From an uncultured Ruminococcus sp. (lineage in GTDB: Bacteria > Bacillota > Clostridia > Oscillospirales > Ruminococcaceae), in NCBI GenBank assembly GCA_902780695.1, contig CACZGM010000009.1, positions 1-40,924 on the forward strand: DNA of 40,924 nt, given 5' to 3'. The position numbers and the translations under genes are program-made. How positions within the stretch are numbered: the stretch's first letter is position 1; every line of letters starts with the position of its first letter. Shown in pieces: positions 8,075 to 18,739 of this stretch. The notes under the pieces were generated by a model. That model did no database searches. It was not told where the DNA came from and saw only the letters and a list, made by a program, of their open reading frames with translations.

Positions 8075-9286
8075 TCAATAGTCGAGGACTCTTATCGAGC
8101 CGAGGACATTGATCTTACCGCATTTTTCCTCAAATTCCGCTTCATTGATGACCGGTGTAACGAACGCAGTCTCGTTGTCGGGAGCGCCGTCCCTCGACAG
8201 GAACCTTACCTCGCCGAATATTTCCTCCGCCGTTCTGCGGTCGGTATTTGCGCGGACATAGAAGCGGTTTTCGAGCTTCCTGTACGGGATAATGAAATCC
8301 TGCTCGCTGTCCTCCCATCTCATGGTCTTTGAAGTGCCGTGAGACTTTGCGGCGATGATTATATCGGATACCACAGCGCTTGCCGTAGGCAGCTTGCCCG
8401 CGCCCTTGCCGTAGAACACAACATCGCCTACCGCGTCACCGCGCACAAGTATCGCATTGAATACGTCATTTACTCCGGAGAGCTGGCTTTCCTCGCTTAT
8501 CACGGCGGGGCAGGTCATTACTGCCACATCGTCGCCGCGCTTGGAAGCAAAGCCTATCAGCTTTATAACGCTGTTCATGCTCTCGCAGTAGCGGACATCT
8601 TCGAGGGTGATCTTCGTGATTCCCTCGGTGTGTATATTGTCGGGATAAACGTGTCTGCCGAAAGCAAGAGACGCGAGTATGCATATCTTGCGGCAGGTAT
8701 CGTGACCTTCAACGTCCGCGGATGGATCGCGTTCGGCATATCCGAGCTCCTGCGCTATCTTCAGTGCTTCGTCAAAGCCCATGCCCTCTTTTATCATCTT
8801 TGTAAGTATGAAATTGGTCGTACCGTTAAGTATTCCCGCTATCTCGTCGATCTCATTCGCGGATAAGCACTGGTTCAGCGGACGGATTATCGGTATGCCG
8901 CCTCCGACGCTCGCCTCAAAGAAGAAGTTTACGTTATGCTCTCTTGCTATCCTGAGCAGCTCCGCGCCGTTTTTAGCAACAAGCTCCTTGTTCGATGTGA
9001 CAACGCTCTTGCCTGCTTCGAGCGCGGATTTCACATAGCCGTAGGAGAATTTCACGCCGCCTATGACTTCCGCGACCACCGCGACTTCGGGGTCGTTCAG
9101 TATAACGTTGAAATCCTTCACGAATTTATCCTTGTAGCGTTCGTCCGGGCAGTCCCTTATCTCAAGGATATACTTTATGTCGAGCTCCTCGCCCGCTTTC
9201 TTTTCGAGTGCCTCCTTGTTTTTGTAGAAGACCTCTACGGTTCCCGAGCCTACAACACCGAAACCGAGCACTGCGATCTTTTTCAT
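8075..9286 (-). CDS. hom: homoserine dehydrogenase
   Basis: This 403-residue NAD(P)H enzyme reduces aspartate semialdehyde to homoserine for threonine and methionine synthesis. The Rossmann motif GFGVVGSG is at residues 8-15. The catalytic core shows ANKELVAKNG-type SNKELVA, GGGIPIIRPL, ILNGTTNFILTKM and AERDPSADVEGHD. Residues about 340-403 (LENRFYVRANTDRRT... ETAFVTPVINEAEF) look like a C-terminal ACT regulatory domain, so threonine feedback is plausible. It is the first gene of the run, with its own promoter at 9325-9353. The ribosome site AAAGGACAGGAAG precedes the ATG. Confidence 0.96.
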   Translation of the reverse strand: MKKIAVLGFGVVGSGTVEVFYKNKEALEKKAGEELDIKYILEIRDCPDERYKDKFVKDFNVILNDPEVAVVAEVIGGVKFSYGYVKSALEAGKSVVTSNKELVAKNGAELLRIAREHNVNFFFEASVGGGIPIIRPLNQCLSANEIDEIAGILNGTTNFILTKMIKEGMGFDEALKIAQELGYAERDPSADVEGHDTCRKICILASLAFGRHVYPDNIHTEGITKITLEDVRYCESMNSVIKLIGFASKRGDDVAVMTCPAVISEESQLSGVNDVFNAILVRGDAVGDVVFYGKGAGKLPTASAVVSDIIIAAKSHGTSKTMRWEDSEQDFIIPYRKLENRFYVRANTDRRTAEEIFGEVRFLSRDGAPDNETAFVTPVINEAEFEEKCGKINVLGSIRVLDY

Positions 9287-9324
9287 ACTTCCTGTCCTTT
9301 CTGTAAGAAAACTTAATCTGTAAT

Positions 9325-9353
9325 ATTATATCATAAATCCACCAATAAAACAA
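9325..9353 (-). promoter_or_regulatory. sigma-A promoter of the hom-to-rseP operon
   Basis: On the minus strand TTGTTT (9353-9348) and TATAAT (9330-9325) lie 17 bp apart, about 40 nt before the hom ATG. No other good promoter was seen before rseP, so the run hom-pyrH-frr-uppS-cdsA-dxr-rseP may be one transcript. Confidence 0.7.
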
Positions 9354-9385
9354 GTATTTTCTGTAAATTTTTATCCCAAAACGCG

Positions 9386-9427
9386 AAAAAGGCTCCGCTG
9401 CCGACATTCTGCCGGTAACGAAGCCCA
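9386..9427 (-). terminator. intrinsic terminator after uvrA
   Basis: On the minus strand GGCTTCG pairs with CGGAGCC (one G-U) with further pairing inside, and TTTTTCG follows. It begins 8 nt beyond the uvrA stop. Confidence 0.8.
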
Positions 9428-9433
9428 CAGAGA

Positions 9434-12262
9434 TCATCTGTTTTTAAGGACTTTCTTTAAATACTGACCCGTATATGAACCCTTTACCTTCGCCACTTCC
9501 TCCGGTGTGCCGCAGGCTACCACGGTTCCGCCCTTATCGCCGCCCTCGGGTCCGAGGTCTATGATATGATCGGCAGTCTTGATGACATCGAGATTGTGCT
9601 CTATGACTATGACCGTGTTTCCGCCCTCCACAAGCAGCTGCAATACTTCTATCAGCTTATGCACGTCCGCAGTGTGCAGTCCCGTTGTCGGTTCGTCGAG
9701 GATATACACCGTCCTGCCCGTTGCACGGCGTGCAAGCTCCGTCGCGAGCTTCACTCTCTGCGCTTCGCCTCCGGAGAGCGTTGTAGCGGGCTGTCCTATC
9801 TTCACATAGCCGAGACCCACATCGCAAAGCGTTTTCAGCTTGCGGTATATCTTCGGCACGTTCTCAAAGAACTTGCAGCCCTCTTCTATCGTCATTTCAA
9901 GCACATCGTAGATGTTCTTTCCCTTGTAATTCACTTCGAGGGTCTCACGGTTGTAGCGCTTGCCCTTGCACACATCACACGGAACATAAACGTCCGGCAG
10001 GAAGTGCATCTCGATCTTGAGTATGCCGTCGCCCTCGCAGGCTTCGCAGCGTCCGCCCTTAACGTTGAACGAGAATCGCGCAGTACCGTAGCCCCTCATC
10101 TTCGCGTCGTTCGTTGACGCGAACAGGTCGCGTATATCCGTGAACACGCCAGTGTATGTCGCCGGGTTCGAGCGCGGGGTCCTTCCTATCGGTGCCTGAT
10201 CTATCGCTATCACCTTGTCGAGCTGCTCCGCTCCGAGCACTTTTTTGCATTTCCCGACATGGGTGCGTGCGCGGTTGAGTTCTCCGGCAAGGTAATTGTA
10301 CAGTATCTCGTTTATCAGCGAGCTCTTGCCGCTGCCGGAAACTCCCGTAACGCAGGTGAACAGCCCGAGCGGTATCTCCGCGTCTATGCCTTTCAGATTG
10401 TTTTCCGCGGCTCCGATTATCTTTAGATATCTTCCGTCCGGCTTGCGGCGCTCTTTAGGAACAGGTATGACCTTCTTACCGGAAAGATACTGCCCCGTCA
10501 CCGATTCCTCGCAATTCATAATATCGTCGGCGGTGCCGCAGCAGACCACTTCCCCTCCGTGCACTCCGGCTCCGGGACCTATATCCACGATATAATCCGC
10601 CGCCCGCATGGTGTCCTCGTCGTGCTCCACGACTATAACAGTATTGCCGAGGTCGCGCAGCTTCTTAAGCGTGCCTATCAGCTTGTCATTGTCGCGCTGG
10701 TGCAGACCTATGCTCGGCTCGTCGAGAATATACAGCACTCCCATGAGTGAGCTGCCTATCTGCGTCGCAAGACGTATGCGTTGGCTCTCACCGCCGGACA
10801 GCGAACCCGCAGCGCGGGACAAGGTCAGATACTCGAGTCCGACGCTTTTCAGAAAATTCAGGCGGGCTTTTATCTCTTTCAGTATCATTCCGCCGATCAT
10901 GGCATCGCGCTCCGACAGCTCCATATTATTGATAAAGTCGTAAGCGTCGGTTATGCTCTTCTTGCACAGATCGCTTATGTTTATGCCGCAGACCGTCACG
11001 GCGAGTGATTCCTTTTTCAGTCTTTCTCCGCCGCAGACCGGACATTCGCAGTCGTGCATATACGACTCTATCTCGGTCCGCGCGGACTCGGTACCGTCCT
11101 TGTAGCGGCGTTCGAGGTTGTTCACAACGCCCTCGAAATCAGCGTTGCGGTAGCCGCCGCCGAACGAATCTATGACATCTACCCTTATGCGCTCGCCGCC
11201 GGTTCCGTAGAGGAACAGTCCGAGCTGCTCCGGCGTGAGGTCTTTTACGGGAACATCGAGCGATACTCCGTAATGATTGGATATCGCCCGGTAGTACATC
11301 ATAGCTATCGAGTTCTCGTCAAGTGAGTTCCAGCCGCAGGCACGGATAGCGCCCTCCCGGATAGTCTTGTTCTTATCCGGGAGAATAAGGTCGGGATCGA
11401 CACGGTGAAACTTGCCGAGTCCGGTGCAGTGCGGACAAGCGCCGAACGGGTTGTTGAACGAGAACATTCTCGGTACAAGCTCGTCTACGCTGATATTGTG
11501 CTCCGGGCAGGCGTAATTCATGGAGAAGTGGAGCTCCTCGCCGCCGATAACGTCAATATATATCAGCCCGTCCGTCAGCTTTCCGGCAGTCTCTATGCTG
11601 TCCGAAAGGCGGGTGTCGATCTCCGGCTTCACAACAAGGCGGTCGATGACTACTTCTATGTTGTGCTTTATATTCTTCGCGAGCTTTATCTTCTCGTTCA
11701 GATCGTACATATCTCCGTCGATGCGGACACGGACAAATCCCTGCTTGCGCAGAGAATCGAGATCCTTGGCGTACTCGCCCTTGCGCCCTCTCGCGATAGG
11801 TGCGAGCACCTGTATCTTCGTTCCTTCTCCGAGTTCTTTAACACGGTCAACTATCTGATCCACCGTCTGCCGGCTTATCTCCCTGCCGCAGACAGGACAG
11901 TGCGGCACGCCTATACGGGCATACAGCAGACGCAGGTAGTCGTATATCTCCGTGACCGTTCCGACCGTGGAACGCGGATTGTTTGACGTTGTTTTCTGAT
12001 CTATGGATATCGCCGGAGACAGTCCCTCTATACTCTCGACATTGGGCTTTTCCATCTGTCCGAGGAACTGCCGTGCATAGGACGACAGGCTCTCCATATA
12101 ACGGCGCTGGCCGTCCGCGTATATCGTATCGAAAGCCAGCGAGGACTTGCCGGAACCGGACAGTCCCGTGAACACAACGAGCTTGTCGCGCGGTATCGTA
12201 ACGTCTATATTTTTGAGGTTGTGCTCTTTTGCTCCTCTTATCACTATCTTGTCATTTGCCAT
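9434..12262 (-). CDS. uvrA: excinuclease ABC subunit A
   Basis: This 942-residue damage-sensing ATPase loads UvrB at bulky lesions. There are two ABC modules: the first Walker A is GLSGSGKSS near residue 33, with signature [12 protein letters not shown] and LDEPSIGLH. The second is GVSGSGKSS, with [12 protein letters not shown] and LDEPTTGLH. Zinc-binding Cys pairs are visible ([25 protein letters not shown] with CDVCKGKR). The length is standard for UvrA. The ATG has AAAGGA upstream and lies 27 nt after the cytidine-deaminase-like gene, which separates it from uvrB. It is the last gene of the uvrB-cdd-uvrA unit. Confidence 0.98.
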   Translation of the reverse strand: MANDKIVIRGAKEHNLKNIDVTIPRDKLVVFTGLSGSGKSSLAFDTIYADGQRRYMESLSSYARQFLGQMEKPNVESIEGLSPAISIDQKTTSNNPRSTVGTVTEIYDYLRLLYARIGVPHCPVCGREISRQTVDQIVDRVKELGEGTKIQVLAPIARGRKGEYAKDLDSLRKQGFVRVRIDGDMYDLNEKIKLAKNIKHNIEVVIDRLVVKPEIDTRLSDSIETAGKLTDGLIYIDVIGGEELHFSMNYACPEHNISVDELVPRMFSFNNPFGACPHCTGLGKFHRVDPDLILPDKNKTIREGAIRACGWNSLDENSIAMMYYRAISNHYGVSLDVPVKDLTPEQLGLFLYGTGGERIRVDVIDSFGGGYRNADFEGVVNNLERRYKDGTESARTEIESYMHDCECPVCGGERLKKESLAVTVCGINISDLCKKSITDAYDFINNMELSERDAMIGGMILKEIKARLNFLKSVGLEYLTLSRAAGSLSGGESQRIRLATQIGSSLMGVLYILDEPSIGLHQRDNDKLIGTLKKLRDLGNTVIVVEHDEDTMRAADYIVDIGPGAGVHGGEVVCCGTADDIMNCEESVTGQYLSGKKVIPVPKERRKPDGRYLKIIGAAENNLKGIDAEIPLGLFTCVTGVSGSGKSSLINEILYNYLAGELNRARTHVGKCKKVLGAEQLDKVIAIDQAPIGRTPRSNPATYTGVFTDIRDLFASTNDAKMRGYGTARFSFNVKGGRCEACEGDGILKIEMHFLPDVYVPCDVCKGKRYNRETLEVNYKGKNIYDVLEMTIEEGCKFFENVPKIYRKLKTLCDVGLGYVKIGQPATTLSGGEAQRVKLATELARRATGRTVYILDEPTTGLHTADVHKLIEVLQLLVEGGNTVIVIEHNLDVIKTADHIIDLGPEGGDKGGTVVACGTPEEVAKVKGSYTGQYLKKVLKNR

Positions 12263-12289
12263 TCTTTTGTTCCTTTCATTGCGGCAGCG

Positions 12290-12682
12290 TCATATCCACC
12301 ATTCCGGGGTAAGCTCGCCCAGCGTTATCACACGCTCCGCGCTATAATCGAGCATTATCTCTATATCCCTGTATCTTTCCGGCATAAGCTGCACCATAAG
12401 CTCGCGGCAGGCTCCGCAGGGTGCGCCTGTCCTGCCGTCCGGCATTATCGCCAGAACTTTGTTTATCTCCTGTTCGCCGTTCGTCAGCATACTGAATATC
12501 GCGCTGCGCTCGGCGCAGATGCCGAGGGTGCTGCAGGTATCGACGCACACGCCCGTGTATATCTTTCCGGACGATGACAGCACAGCTGCGGCCACTCCGC
12601 CGGCTTCCACATAAGCGGATATTTTCCTGCCGTTCTGTACAGCCTTTGCGGATTCATACATCTGTATCCATATCTTATCCAT
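12290..12682 (-). CDS. cdd: cytidine deaminase-family protein
   Basis: This 130-residue zinc deaminase shows the two-part active site: CAERSA with the catalytic Glu, and PCGACRE with the two further zinc ligands. The expected role is hydrolytic deamination of (deoxy)cytidine for pyrimidine salvage. The length fits tetrameric Cdd. The region before CAE ([14 protein letters not shown]) differs from the usual NASY-type loop, so a blasticidin-S-deaminase-like substrate cannot be excluded. It starts 8 nt after uvrB and ends 27 nt before uvrA, so it should be co-induced with them. The gene symbol is a family-level assignment. Confidence 0.85.
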   Translation of the reverse strand: MDKIWIQMYESAKAVQNGRKISAYVEAGGVAAAVLSSSGKIYTGVCVDTCSTLGICAERSAIFSMLTNGEQEINKVLAIMPDGRTGAPCGACRELMVQLMPERYRDIEIMLDYSAERVITLGELTPEWWI

Positions 12683-12690
12683 GGAGTTCC

Positions 12691-14655
12691 TTATTCTCCC
12701 TTCAGCTCCTTTATCTTGTCGCGGAAGTATGCCGCCTGCTCGAAATCAAGCACTCTCGCGGCTTCCTTCATCATCGCAGTGTACTGCACTGTCAGCTTCT
12801 CGCGCTCCTTAGCGGTGAGCTTCGCCTTCGGCTTCTTTCCGGTCTTGTCGTCCTTTGCGGATATATCTATGATATCGCGCACTTCCTTGATTATCGTTTT
12901 GGGAACTATACCGTGATCCTCGTTGTACTTCATCTGTATCTCGCGGCGGCGGTTAGTCTCGTTTATAGCGTTCTCCATGCTTCCCGTCACGATATCGGCG
13001 TACATTATGACCTGTCCGTTGGCGTTTCTCGCGGCACGTCCTATGGTCTGTATCAGCGACGACTCGCTGCGCAGGAAACCCTCCTTATCCGCGTCAAGTA
13101 TCGCCACAAGCGAGACCTCCGGTATATCCAGGCCCTCTCGCAGCAGGTTTATTCCCACAAGCACGTCGAACTCTCCGAGACGCAGATCGCGCACTATCTC
13201 CATACGTTCTATGGTCTCGATATCGTGGTGCATATAGCGCACCTTAAGCTCCAGCCTTTCAAGGTACTTTGTAAGGTCCTCCGCCATTTTCTTGGTCAGC
13301 GTGGTGACAAGGACGCGCTCGTTACGTCCTATGCGGACGTTTATTTCGGAAACGAGATCTTCTATCTGCCCGTCGGTCGGCTTTACGATCACCTCCGGGT
13401 CAACAAGTCCCGTCGGACGGATTATCTGCTCCGCAACAACGGAGGCGTGCTCGCGTTCAAACGGTCCGGGTGTCGCGGAGACATACACCGCCTGATTTAT
13501 CTTGGAATAGAACTCGTCGAAATTCAGCGGGCGGTTGTCGTAGGCGCTCGGCAGTCTGAACCCGTATTCTATCAGGTTCTTCTTTCTTGCGCTGTCGCCG
13601 CCGTACATTCCCCTTACCTGCGGGAGCGTGACGTGGCTCTCGTCCACAAGCAGCAGAAAATCCTTCGGGAAGTGGTCGATAAGCGTTACCGGAGTACTGC
13701 CAGGGGCGCGTCTCGCGAGTACGCGGGAGTAGTTCTCGATGCCCTTGCACATTCCTATCTCACGCAGCATCTCCATATCGTACTTTGTACGCTCGGCTAT
13801 TCTCTGCGCTTCGATAAGACGGTGCTCGGCAGTGAATTTCTCCACCTGCTGCTCCATTTCCTCCTCGATATCTTTCAGCGCTTCCTCCAGCTTGTCCCTG
13901 CCGACGATATAGTGCGATGCGGGGAATATCGCGGCGTGCAGCAGCTCACGCTTGGCTATGCCGGTCACCACCTCGAACTCGGATATGCGGTCTATCTCAT
14001 CTCCAAAGAACTCGACTCTTACCGCGTTTTCCTGTGTTACGCCCGCCGGGAATATCTCGACCGTATCGCCGCGCACACGGAACTTGTTTCTCACGAAATT
14101 CACGTCGTTGCGCTCGTACTGCATCTGTATCAGCTTTTTCACAAGCTCGTCGCGCCCTATCTCCATTCCCTTGCGCAGGGAGACGGTATTCGAGCGGTAT
14201 TCTTCGGGGCTTCCTAAGCTGTATATGCAGGAAACGGACGAAACTATGATAACGTCGCGTCTTTCAGCGAGCGAGAATGTGGCGGAGTGGCGCAGACGGT
14301 CGATCTCGTCATTGATAGCGCTGTCCTTTTCGATGTAGCTGTCGGTCGAGGGTATATACGCTTCGGGCTGGTAGTAGTCGTAGTACGACACGAAATATTC
14401 TACCGCGTTGTCGGGGAAAAATTCCCGGAACTCGGTACACAGCTGCGCGGCAAGGATCTTGTTGTGCGCAAGAACAAGAGTCGGGCGGTTGACGCGCTCG
14501 ATGATGTTCGCCATTGTGAAGGTCTTGCCGGAGCCGGTAACGCCGAGGAGCACCTGCTCACGGTTCCCGCTTTCTATGCTCTCAACGAGCTTGTCTATCG
14601 CTTCCGGCTGGTCGCCGGTAGGCTTGTATGGTGATTTTAAAACGAATTTGTCCAC
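12691..14655 (-). CDS. uvrB: excinuclease ABC subunit B
   Basis: This 654-residue DNA helicase-like subunit verifies damage and recruits UvrC. It has Walker A GVTGSGKT near residue 40, the beta-hairpin region [33 protein letters not shown], and helicase motifs [17 protein letters not shown] and QTIGRAARN. The C-terminal UVR motif is [20 protein letters not shown]. The start codon is GTG with GGAGG 5 nt before it. It heads the uvrB-cdd-uvrA operon behind a promoter overlapped by an SOS-like palindrome. Confidence 0.98.
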   Translation of the reverse strand: MDKFVLKSPYKPTGDQPEAIDKLVESIESGNREQVLLGVTGSGKTFTMANIIERVNRPTLVLAHNKILAAQLCTEFREFFPDNAVEYFVSYYDYYQPEAYIPSTDSYIEKDSAINDEIDRLRHSATFSLAERRDVIIVSSVSCIYSLGSPEEYRSNTVSLRKGMEIGRDELVKKLIQMQYERNDVNFVRNKFRVRGDTVEIFPAGVTQENAVRVEFFGDEIDRISEFEVVTGIAKRELLHAAIFPASHYIVGRDKLEEALKDIEEEMEQQVEKFTAEHRLIEAQRIAERTKYDMEMLREIGMCKGIENYSRVLARRAPGSTPVTLIDHFPKDFLLLVDESHVTLPQVRGMYGGDSARKKNLIEYGFRLPSAYDNRPLNFDEFYSKINQAVYVSATPGPFEREHASVVAEQIIRPTGLVDPEVIVKPTDGQIEDLVSEINVRIGRNERVLVTTLTKKMAEDLTKYLERLELKVRYMHHDIETIERMEIVRDLRLGEFDVLVGINLLREGLDIPEVSLVAILDADKEGFLRSESSLIQTIGRAARNANGQVIMYADIVTGSMENAINETNRRREIQMKYNEDHGIVPKTIIKEVRDIIDISAKDDKTGKKPKAKLTAKEREKLTVQYTAMMKEAARVLDFEQAAYFRDKIKELKGE

Positions 14656-14740
14656 GATACCTCCGAGTTTTTTGCTCCGAAACCAGTCATTCAGGCATTT
14701 GTTCTTTTCAATTTATACTTCTTTATGAACTGACGAAATA

Positions 14741-14763
14741 AACACGAACTCGACGTTCGTGTT
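14741..14763 (-). promoter_or_regulatory. LexA-like palindrome at the uvrB start site
   Basis: AACACGAAC (14741-14749) and GTTCGTGTT (14755-14763) form perfect 9-bp arms around 5 bp. The core CGAAC-N5-GTTCG resembles the Gram-positive SOS box CGAAC-N4-GTTCG but has one extra base. It sits immediately downstream of the -10 box and would cover the transcription start, as expected for a repressor of DNA-repair genes. Confidence 0.7.
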
Positions 14764-14764
14764 T

Positions 14765-14793
14765 ATAATATCATATTATGTCGGATTTGTCAA
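14765..14793 (-). promoter_or_regulatory. sigma-A promoter of uvrB-cdd-uvrA
   Basis: On the minus strand TTGACA (14793-14788) and TATTAT (14770-14765) are separated by 17 bp, about 100 nt before the uvrB GTG. Confidence 0.8.
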
Positions 14794-14833
14794 TAGTTAT
14801 TATTAAGGTTGCAGGACAGCGAGAAGGCACCGC

Positions 14834-16489
14834 TCAATCCTCAAACACCGCGCCCACGCTCGCGTTGCGCACCTGCTTGGCATAGCGCTTGAGATAGCCT
14901 GTGAGCGGCTTCGGCGGGAGTATACCCTTTTCCCTGCGCTTCGCTATCTCGTCATCCGGAACAAGAAGCTCGATGCTGCGGTTCGGTATATCAATGTGTA
15001 TCCTGTCACCGTTCTCGATAAACGCGATAAGTCCGCCCTCTGCGGCCTCCGGGGAGATATGTCCTACCGACGCACCGCGGCTCGCACCGCTGAAACGTCC
15101 GTCGGTGATGAGGGCAACGCTTCCGTCGAGACCCTTGCCCGCGATAGCAGCCGTGGGTGACAGCATTTCAGGCATTCCCGGGCCGCCCTTCGGTCCCTCG
15201 TAGCGTATAACTACAACGTCGCCCGCCTGTATGCCGCCGTTCAGGATAGCGTCGTATGCTTCCTGCTCACCGTCAAATACCTTCGCTGTACCGGTGAAAT
15301 CCATCATCTCGGGCTTTACCGCGCCCTGCTTTACGACAGCGCCCTCCGGTGCGAGATTGCCCTTTAATATCGCGATACCGCCGTCCGCACGGATAGGAGC
15401 ATCTATCGGGTGTATAACCGTACCGTCGGCGGACTTCGCCTTTGCGAGGCGTTCGCGCTGTGTTCCGCTTACGGTAAGCGCATCAAGGTCTATAAGGTCT
15501 TTCTTTGAAAGCTCGTTCATTACAGCCTGTATTCCGCCAACCTCGTTCATATCCTCAATGAAGATGCTGCCTGCGGGGTTGAGCCTGGATATCTGCGGTA
15601 TCTTATGGCTCATCGTTTCGATATCGTCTATCGAGATATCCGCTTTCGCTTCGTGCGCTATGGCAAGAAGGTGCAGAACGGTATTAGAGGACGCGCCTAT
15701 CGCCATATCAACGGCAAGCGCGTTGAGAATGTTGCGTCTTGTGAGTATGTCAAGCGGCAGGATATTTTCCTTTACAAGCTCAACTATGCGCTCACCGGTC
15801 TCCTTTGCAAGACGGCGGCGTGCAGACGAAACAGCGGGTTCGGTGCCGTTGAACGGGAGCGCGAGACCCACTGCCTCGGTGAGACAGTTCATGGAGTTCG
15901 CGGTGTACATACCGGAGCAGGAACCGCAGGTAGGACAGGACCTGTTCTCCCATTCCATGAGCTCCTCGTCGGTGACCTTTCCGTCGGCGTACCGACCGAC
16001 GACCTCGAATGTCTCGGACAAGCCGACACGCTTTCCGCAGACCTTGCCGGGGCTCATGGGACCGCCGCTGACAAAGATCGAGGGTATGTTCATTCTCGCA
16101 GCCGCAAGTATCATCGCGGGGACGATCTTGTCACAGTTCGGGATAAATACCGCGCCGTCAAGCGGGTGTGCCGTAAGCATGACCTCGATGCTGTCGGTTA
16201 TCAGCTCTCTTGAAGAAAGCGAATATCTCATACCCTTGTGGTTCATGGCGAGGCCGTCGCACACGCCGATAGTGCAGAATTCAAACGGAATGCCGCCCGC
16301 GTTGCGAATGCCGTCCTTGACAGCCTGCGCGAGGCCCTGCAGATGCATATGTCCCGGTACATAGTCGCTTGCCGCGCTTACTACCGCGATAAACGGCTTT
16401 TTCATCTCACTGTCGGTAAGTCCGAGCGCTTTCAGCAGCGAACGGTGCGGCAGACGGGTAACTCCGTCCTTTAAAAGATCGCTTCTCAT
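14834..16489 (-). CDS. ilvD: dihydroxy-acid dehydratase
   Basis: This 551-residue Fe-S dehydratase carries out the third common step of valine, leucine and isoleucine synthesis. [10 protein letters not shown] and the cluster [19 protein letters not shown] provide the iron-sulfur cysteines. [23 protein letters not shown] and [11 protein letters not shown] are family signatures. The length is standard. The start ATG has AAGGAGAA just before it. Other ilv genes are not present nearby. It lies 100 nt after a ROK kinase gene. No convincing promoter was seen in that gap, so it may share the manA-ROK transcript. Confidence 0.97.
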   Translation of the reverse strand: MRSDLLKDGVTRLPHRSLLKALGLTDSEMKKPFIAVVSAASDYVPGHMHLQGLAQAVKDGIRNAGGIPFEFCTIGVCDGLAMNHKGMRYSLSSRELITDSIEVMLTAHPLDGAVFIPNCDKIVPAMILAAARMNIPSIFVSGGPMSPGKVCGKRVGLSETFEVVGRYADGKVTDEELMEWENRSCPTCGSCSGMYTANSMNCLTEAVGLALPFNGTEPAVSSARRRLAKETGERIVELVKENILPLDILTRRNILNALAVDMAIGASSNTVLHLLAIAHEAKADISIDDIETMSHKIPQISRLNPAGSIFIEDMNEVGGIQAVMNELSKKDLIDLDALTVSGTQRERLAKAKSADGTVIHPIDAPIRADGGIAILKGNLAPEGAVVKQGAVKPEMMDFTGTAKVFDGEQEAYDAILNGGIQAGDVVVIRYEGPKGGPGMPEMLSPTAAIAGKGLDGSVALITDGRFSGASRGASVGHISPEAAEGGLIAFIENGDRIHIDIPNRSIELLVPDDEIAKRREKGILPPKPLTGYLKRYAKQVRNASVGAVFED

Positions 16490-16518
16490 CTGATGTTCTC
16501 CTTCTCCGCTGCCGCGGA

Positions 16519-16541
16519 AGAGAGAAACGCCGGTTCTCTCT
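16519..16541 (-). repeat. stem-loop in the ilvD leader
   Basis: AGAGAGAA (16519-16526) and TTCTCTCT (16534-16541) form an 8-bp stem with a 7-nt loop, about 30 nt before the ilvD ATG. Its role is unknown; it could protect the ilvD 5' end or mark a processing site. Confidence 0.5.
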
Positions 16542-16589
16542 GACTATCTATGCTTTGCCGATCATTATGAGCGGCGGTCAAATGCCATG

Positions 16590-17585
16590 TCACGGGGTTA
16601 TCTTATCAAGCACAGACTTTATGATGCCGCCCTCCGCTGACTTTCCAAGCATCGACGCGCCGATTATTCCCGCGTCGTTGCCGAGACTGCAGATGCATAT
16701 TTCGGTGTTCTTCGTGCTGTTTTTGGAATACACCTGCTCCGCGACCAGCTTTTTCAGCGGATTCAGCAGATTGTCGCCCTCGTTGCACACTCCGCCGCCT
16801 ATGCAGAGGATATCCGGCTGGAATATGTTTATCGTGTTCGTGATACCGCAGGCAAGCGCTCTGATATAGCGGTCAACTACCGCCTGTCCGATATCGTCCA
16901 TCATTTTCGCGGCATTGAACGCCGTCCTCGCACTTACACGCCCGTCCGCTTCGACAAGCTGGTGCAGCTTTCCGCCGGGGTGCTGCTCTATCGCCTCGCG
17001 GGTCATTCTGATAAGTCCCGTCGCGGAGGCATAGACCTCAAAGCAGCCCTTTCTTCCGCAGGTACACGGATAGCCGTCAAGTACGATGACAGTGTGTCCG
17101 ATCTCTCCGCCGGCAAAGTTCGTGCCGGAGAATATCCTGCCATTTATGATGATACCGGCACCTACTCCCGTTCCGAGAGTGATGATCACGGCATTCTTCG
17201 CGCCCTTTGCCGCACCTGCGAGATACTCGCCGAACGCTGCGGCGTTTGCGTCATTGTCGATGTACGTCTTTTTTCCGCAGGCGTTCTCGATATCCGAGAG
17301 CAGCGGAACGTTGTTCCAGCCGAGGTTGTTCGCATATTCCACAATGCCGGTCTCGGCGTTGCAGGTCCCGGGGCATCCGGCGCCTATCCAGCGCACATCG
17401 TCCATTTCGATCCTGGCGTCCTCAACCGCAAGCCCAACGCTTGCGATTATATCTTTTATTACTTCCTCATAGGGTCTTGTTTTGTCCGTCTTTATCCTGC
17501 TTCTGCCTATGATATTGCAATTCTCGTCAACCACACCCGTGGAAAGGTTCGTGCCGCCGATATCTATTCCTATGTAATACTTCAT
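16590..17585 (-). CDS. ROK-family sugar kinase (glucokinase-like)
   Basis: This 331-residue ROK protein probably phosphorylates glucose or a related hexose using ATP. The phosphate motif DIGGTNLSTGVVD begins at residue 8. ALGTGVGAGI-type LGTGVGAGIIING and AGGEIGH follow. The zinc motif CTCGRKGCFEVYAS carries the CxCGxxGCxE pattern found in ROK kinases. No N-terminal helix-turn-helix is present, so it is an enzyme rather than a ROK repressor. It follows manA by 37 nt, which suggests joint handling of hexose or mannose 6-phosphate. Confidence 0.9.
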   Translation of the reverse strand: MKYYIGIDIGGTNLSTGVVDENCNIIGRSRIKTDKTRPYEEVIKDIIASVGLAVEDARIEMDDVRWIGAGCPGTCNAETGIVEYANNLGWNNVPLLSDIENACGKKTYIDNDANAAAFGEYLAGAAKGAKNAVIITLGTGVGAGIIINGRIFSGTNFAGGEIGHTVIVLDGYPCTCGRKGCFEVYASATGLIRMTREAIEQHPGGKLHQLVEADGRVSARTAFNAAKMMDDIGQAVVDRYIRALACGITNTINIFQPDILCIGGGVCNEGDNLLNPLKKLVAEQVYSKNSTKNTEICICSLGNDAGIIGASMLGKSAEGGIIKSVLDKITP

Positions 17586-17622
17586 ACGAGCACCTCCTGC
17601 ACAGCATCTTCCGTGCTGTTTC

Positions 17623-18576
17623 TCACAAAATGTCGGTCAGAATGACCTCTCCGGTTCCTTTCAGCGTATAGCTTCCGTATCCCGCCGGGATAAAGCAGCT
17701 GTCGCCCTTGTCGAGCTCAAGTCCGCCGAGAGTGAAGCTGCCGGAAAGCACGAGCACCGAATTGAACGATGCATCCGTTGCTTCAAGCGCGGCTTCGGAC
17801 TGCACATCGAGCTTGTTCACGTTGAAATACTCACTCGTCGCGAGCAGAGTCTCGGAATAACCGCCCATATCCCGCTTTTCTCCCTGCGGTTTCGTAGGAC
17901 GGGTCGGCGGTATCAGCTTCGTTACCTCGCACGCCTTTTCTATGTGCAGTTCGCGGGGCTTTCCGTCCTTGCCGACTCTGCCGTAGTCGTAAATACGGTA
18001 GGTGGTGTTGGAATTCTGCTGTATCTCGGCAATAAGTATGCCCTTGCCGATAGCGTGGAGAGTGCCGCTTTCAATAAAGAACACGTCGCCCTTATGCACG
18101 GGAACGTTATTGGTGACTTCGAGAAGTGTGTTGTTCTTTATGCGGTCCGCGAATTCCTCACGGGTGATCTCATGCTTAAAGCCGTAGAGAAGCTCCGCGC
18201 CCTCCTCGCAGTCAACGATGTACCACATCTCGGTCTTGCCGTACTCACCCTCGACACGCAGAGCGTACTCGTTGTCAGGGTGGACCTGGACCGAGAGGTT
18301 ATCCTTTGCGTCTATCAGTTTTATGAGTATCGGGAAATACTCGAAGCGCTCACAGTTCGTTCCGAGCACCTGTTTTCCCTCTTTTTCGATGTATTCGTCA
18401 AGTGTCTTTCCGGCATACTCGCCGTTCGCGATAACACTTTTGCCGTCCTTGTGGCAGGAGAGCTCCCAGCTTTCGGCAACCTTGTCCGCGTCCGACTTCT
18501 TGCCGTACTCATCACGGAGCCTTGTTCCTCCCCAGATATAATCCTTGCACGGTGCGATCAGCTTCATTGCGTACAT
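17623..18576 (-). CDS. manA: mannose-6-phosphate isomerase, class I
   Basis: This 317-residue zinc enzyme interconverts mannose 6-phosphate and fructose 6-phosphate. The zinc ligands are visible: QVHPDNEYA (Gln, His), GKTEMWYI (Glu) and LHAIGKGIL (His). The short Firmicutes form is typically 310-320 residues. The first ATG is preferred because GAGGGG lies about 10 nt ahead; a second ATG lies three codons later. It heads the manA-ROK unit, with a promoter at 18648-18676 and a GC-rich stem-loop in its leader near 18611-18635. Confidence 0.94.
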   Translation of the reverse strand: MYAMKLIAPCKDYIWGGTRLRDEYGKKSDADKVAESWELSCHKDGKSVIANGEYAGKTLDEYIEKEGKQVLGTNCERFEYFPILIKLIDAKDNLSVQVHPDNEYALRVEGEYGKTEMWYIVDCEEGAELLYGFKHEITREEFADRIKNNTLLEVTNNVPVHKGDVFFIESGTLHAIGKGILIAEIQQNSNTTYRIYDYGRVGKDGKPRELHIEKACEVTKLIPPTRPTKPQGEKRDMGGYSETLLATSEYFNVNKLDVQSEAALEATDASFNSVLVLSGSFTLGGLELDKGDSCFIPAGYGSYTLKGTGEVILTDIL

Positions 18577-18647
18577 TCAAACAACCCCTCAGAAAAAAAT
18601 TATCCGTATATCTCCCCCCGTTCCCGCCGGGAGACACACTTTTATTT

Positions 18648-18676
18648 ATTATACCACAAAGAATTATAAATGTAAA
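18648..18676 (-). promoter_or_regulatory. sigma-A promoter of manA
   Basis: On the minus strand TTTACA (18676-18671) and TATAAT (18653-18648) are 17 bp apart, about 70 nt before the manA ATG. Confidence 0.75.
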
Positions 18677-18700
18677 GCGATTTTTGAGAAACGAAAGCAT

Positions 18701-18726
18701 ACAAAAAAAGCACCGCGCGGGTGCTT
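18701..18726 (-). terminator. intrinsic terminator after the acidic hypothetical gene
   Basis: On the minus strand AGCACC pairs with GGTGCT around a 5-nt loop and is followed by seven T. It begins 14 nt past the stop at 18740. Confidence 0.85.
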
Positions 18727-18739
18727 CTTTAGTATTGAA

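Noticed and set aside
12574-14217. 547-codon open frame on the plus strand
   Set aside because: It is the antisense shadow of uvrB, whose motifs are complete. The translation has no recognisable domain and is rich in His, Tyr and Arg as expected for a shadow.
15231-16364. 377-codon open frame on the plus strand
   Set aside because: Antisense to ilvD, which has all Fe-S cysteines and family motifs. No ribosome site or promoter supports the plus-strand frame.
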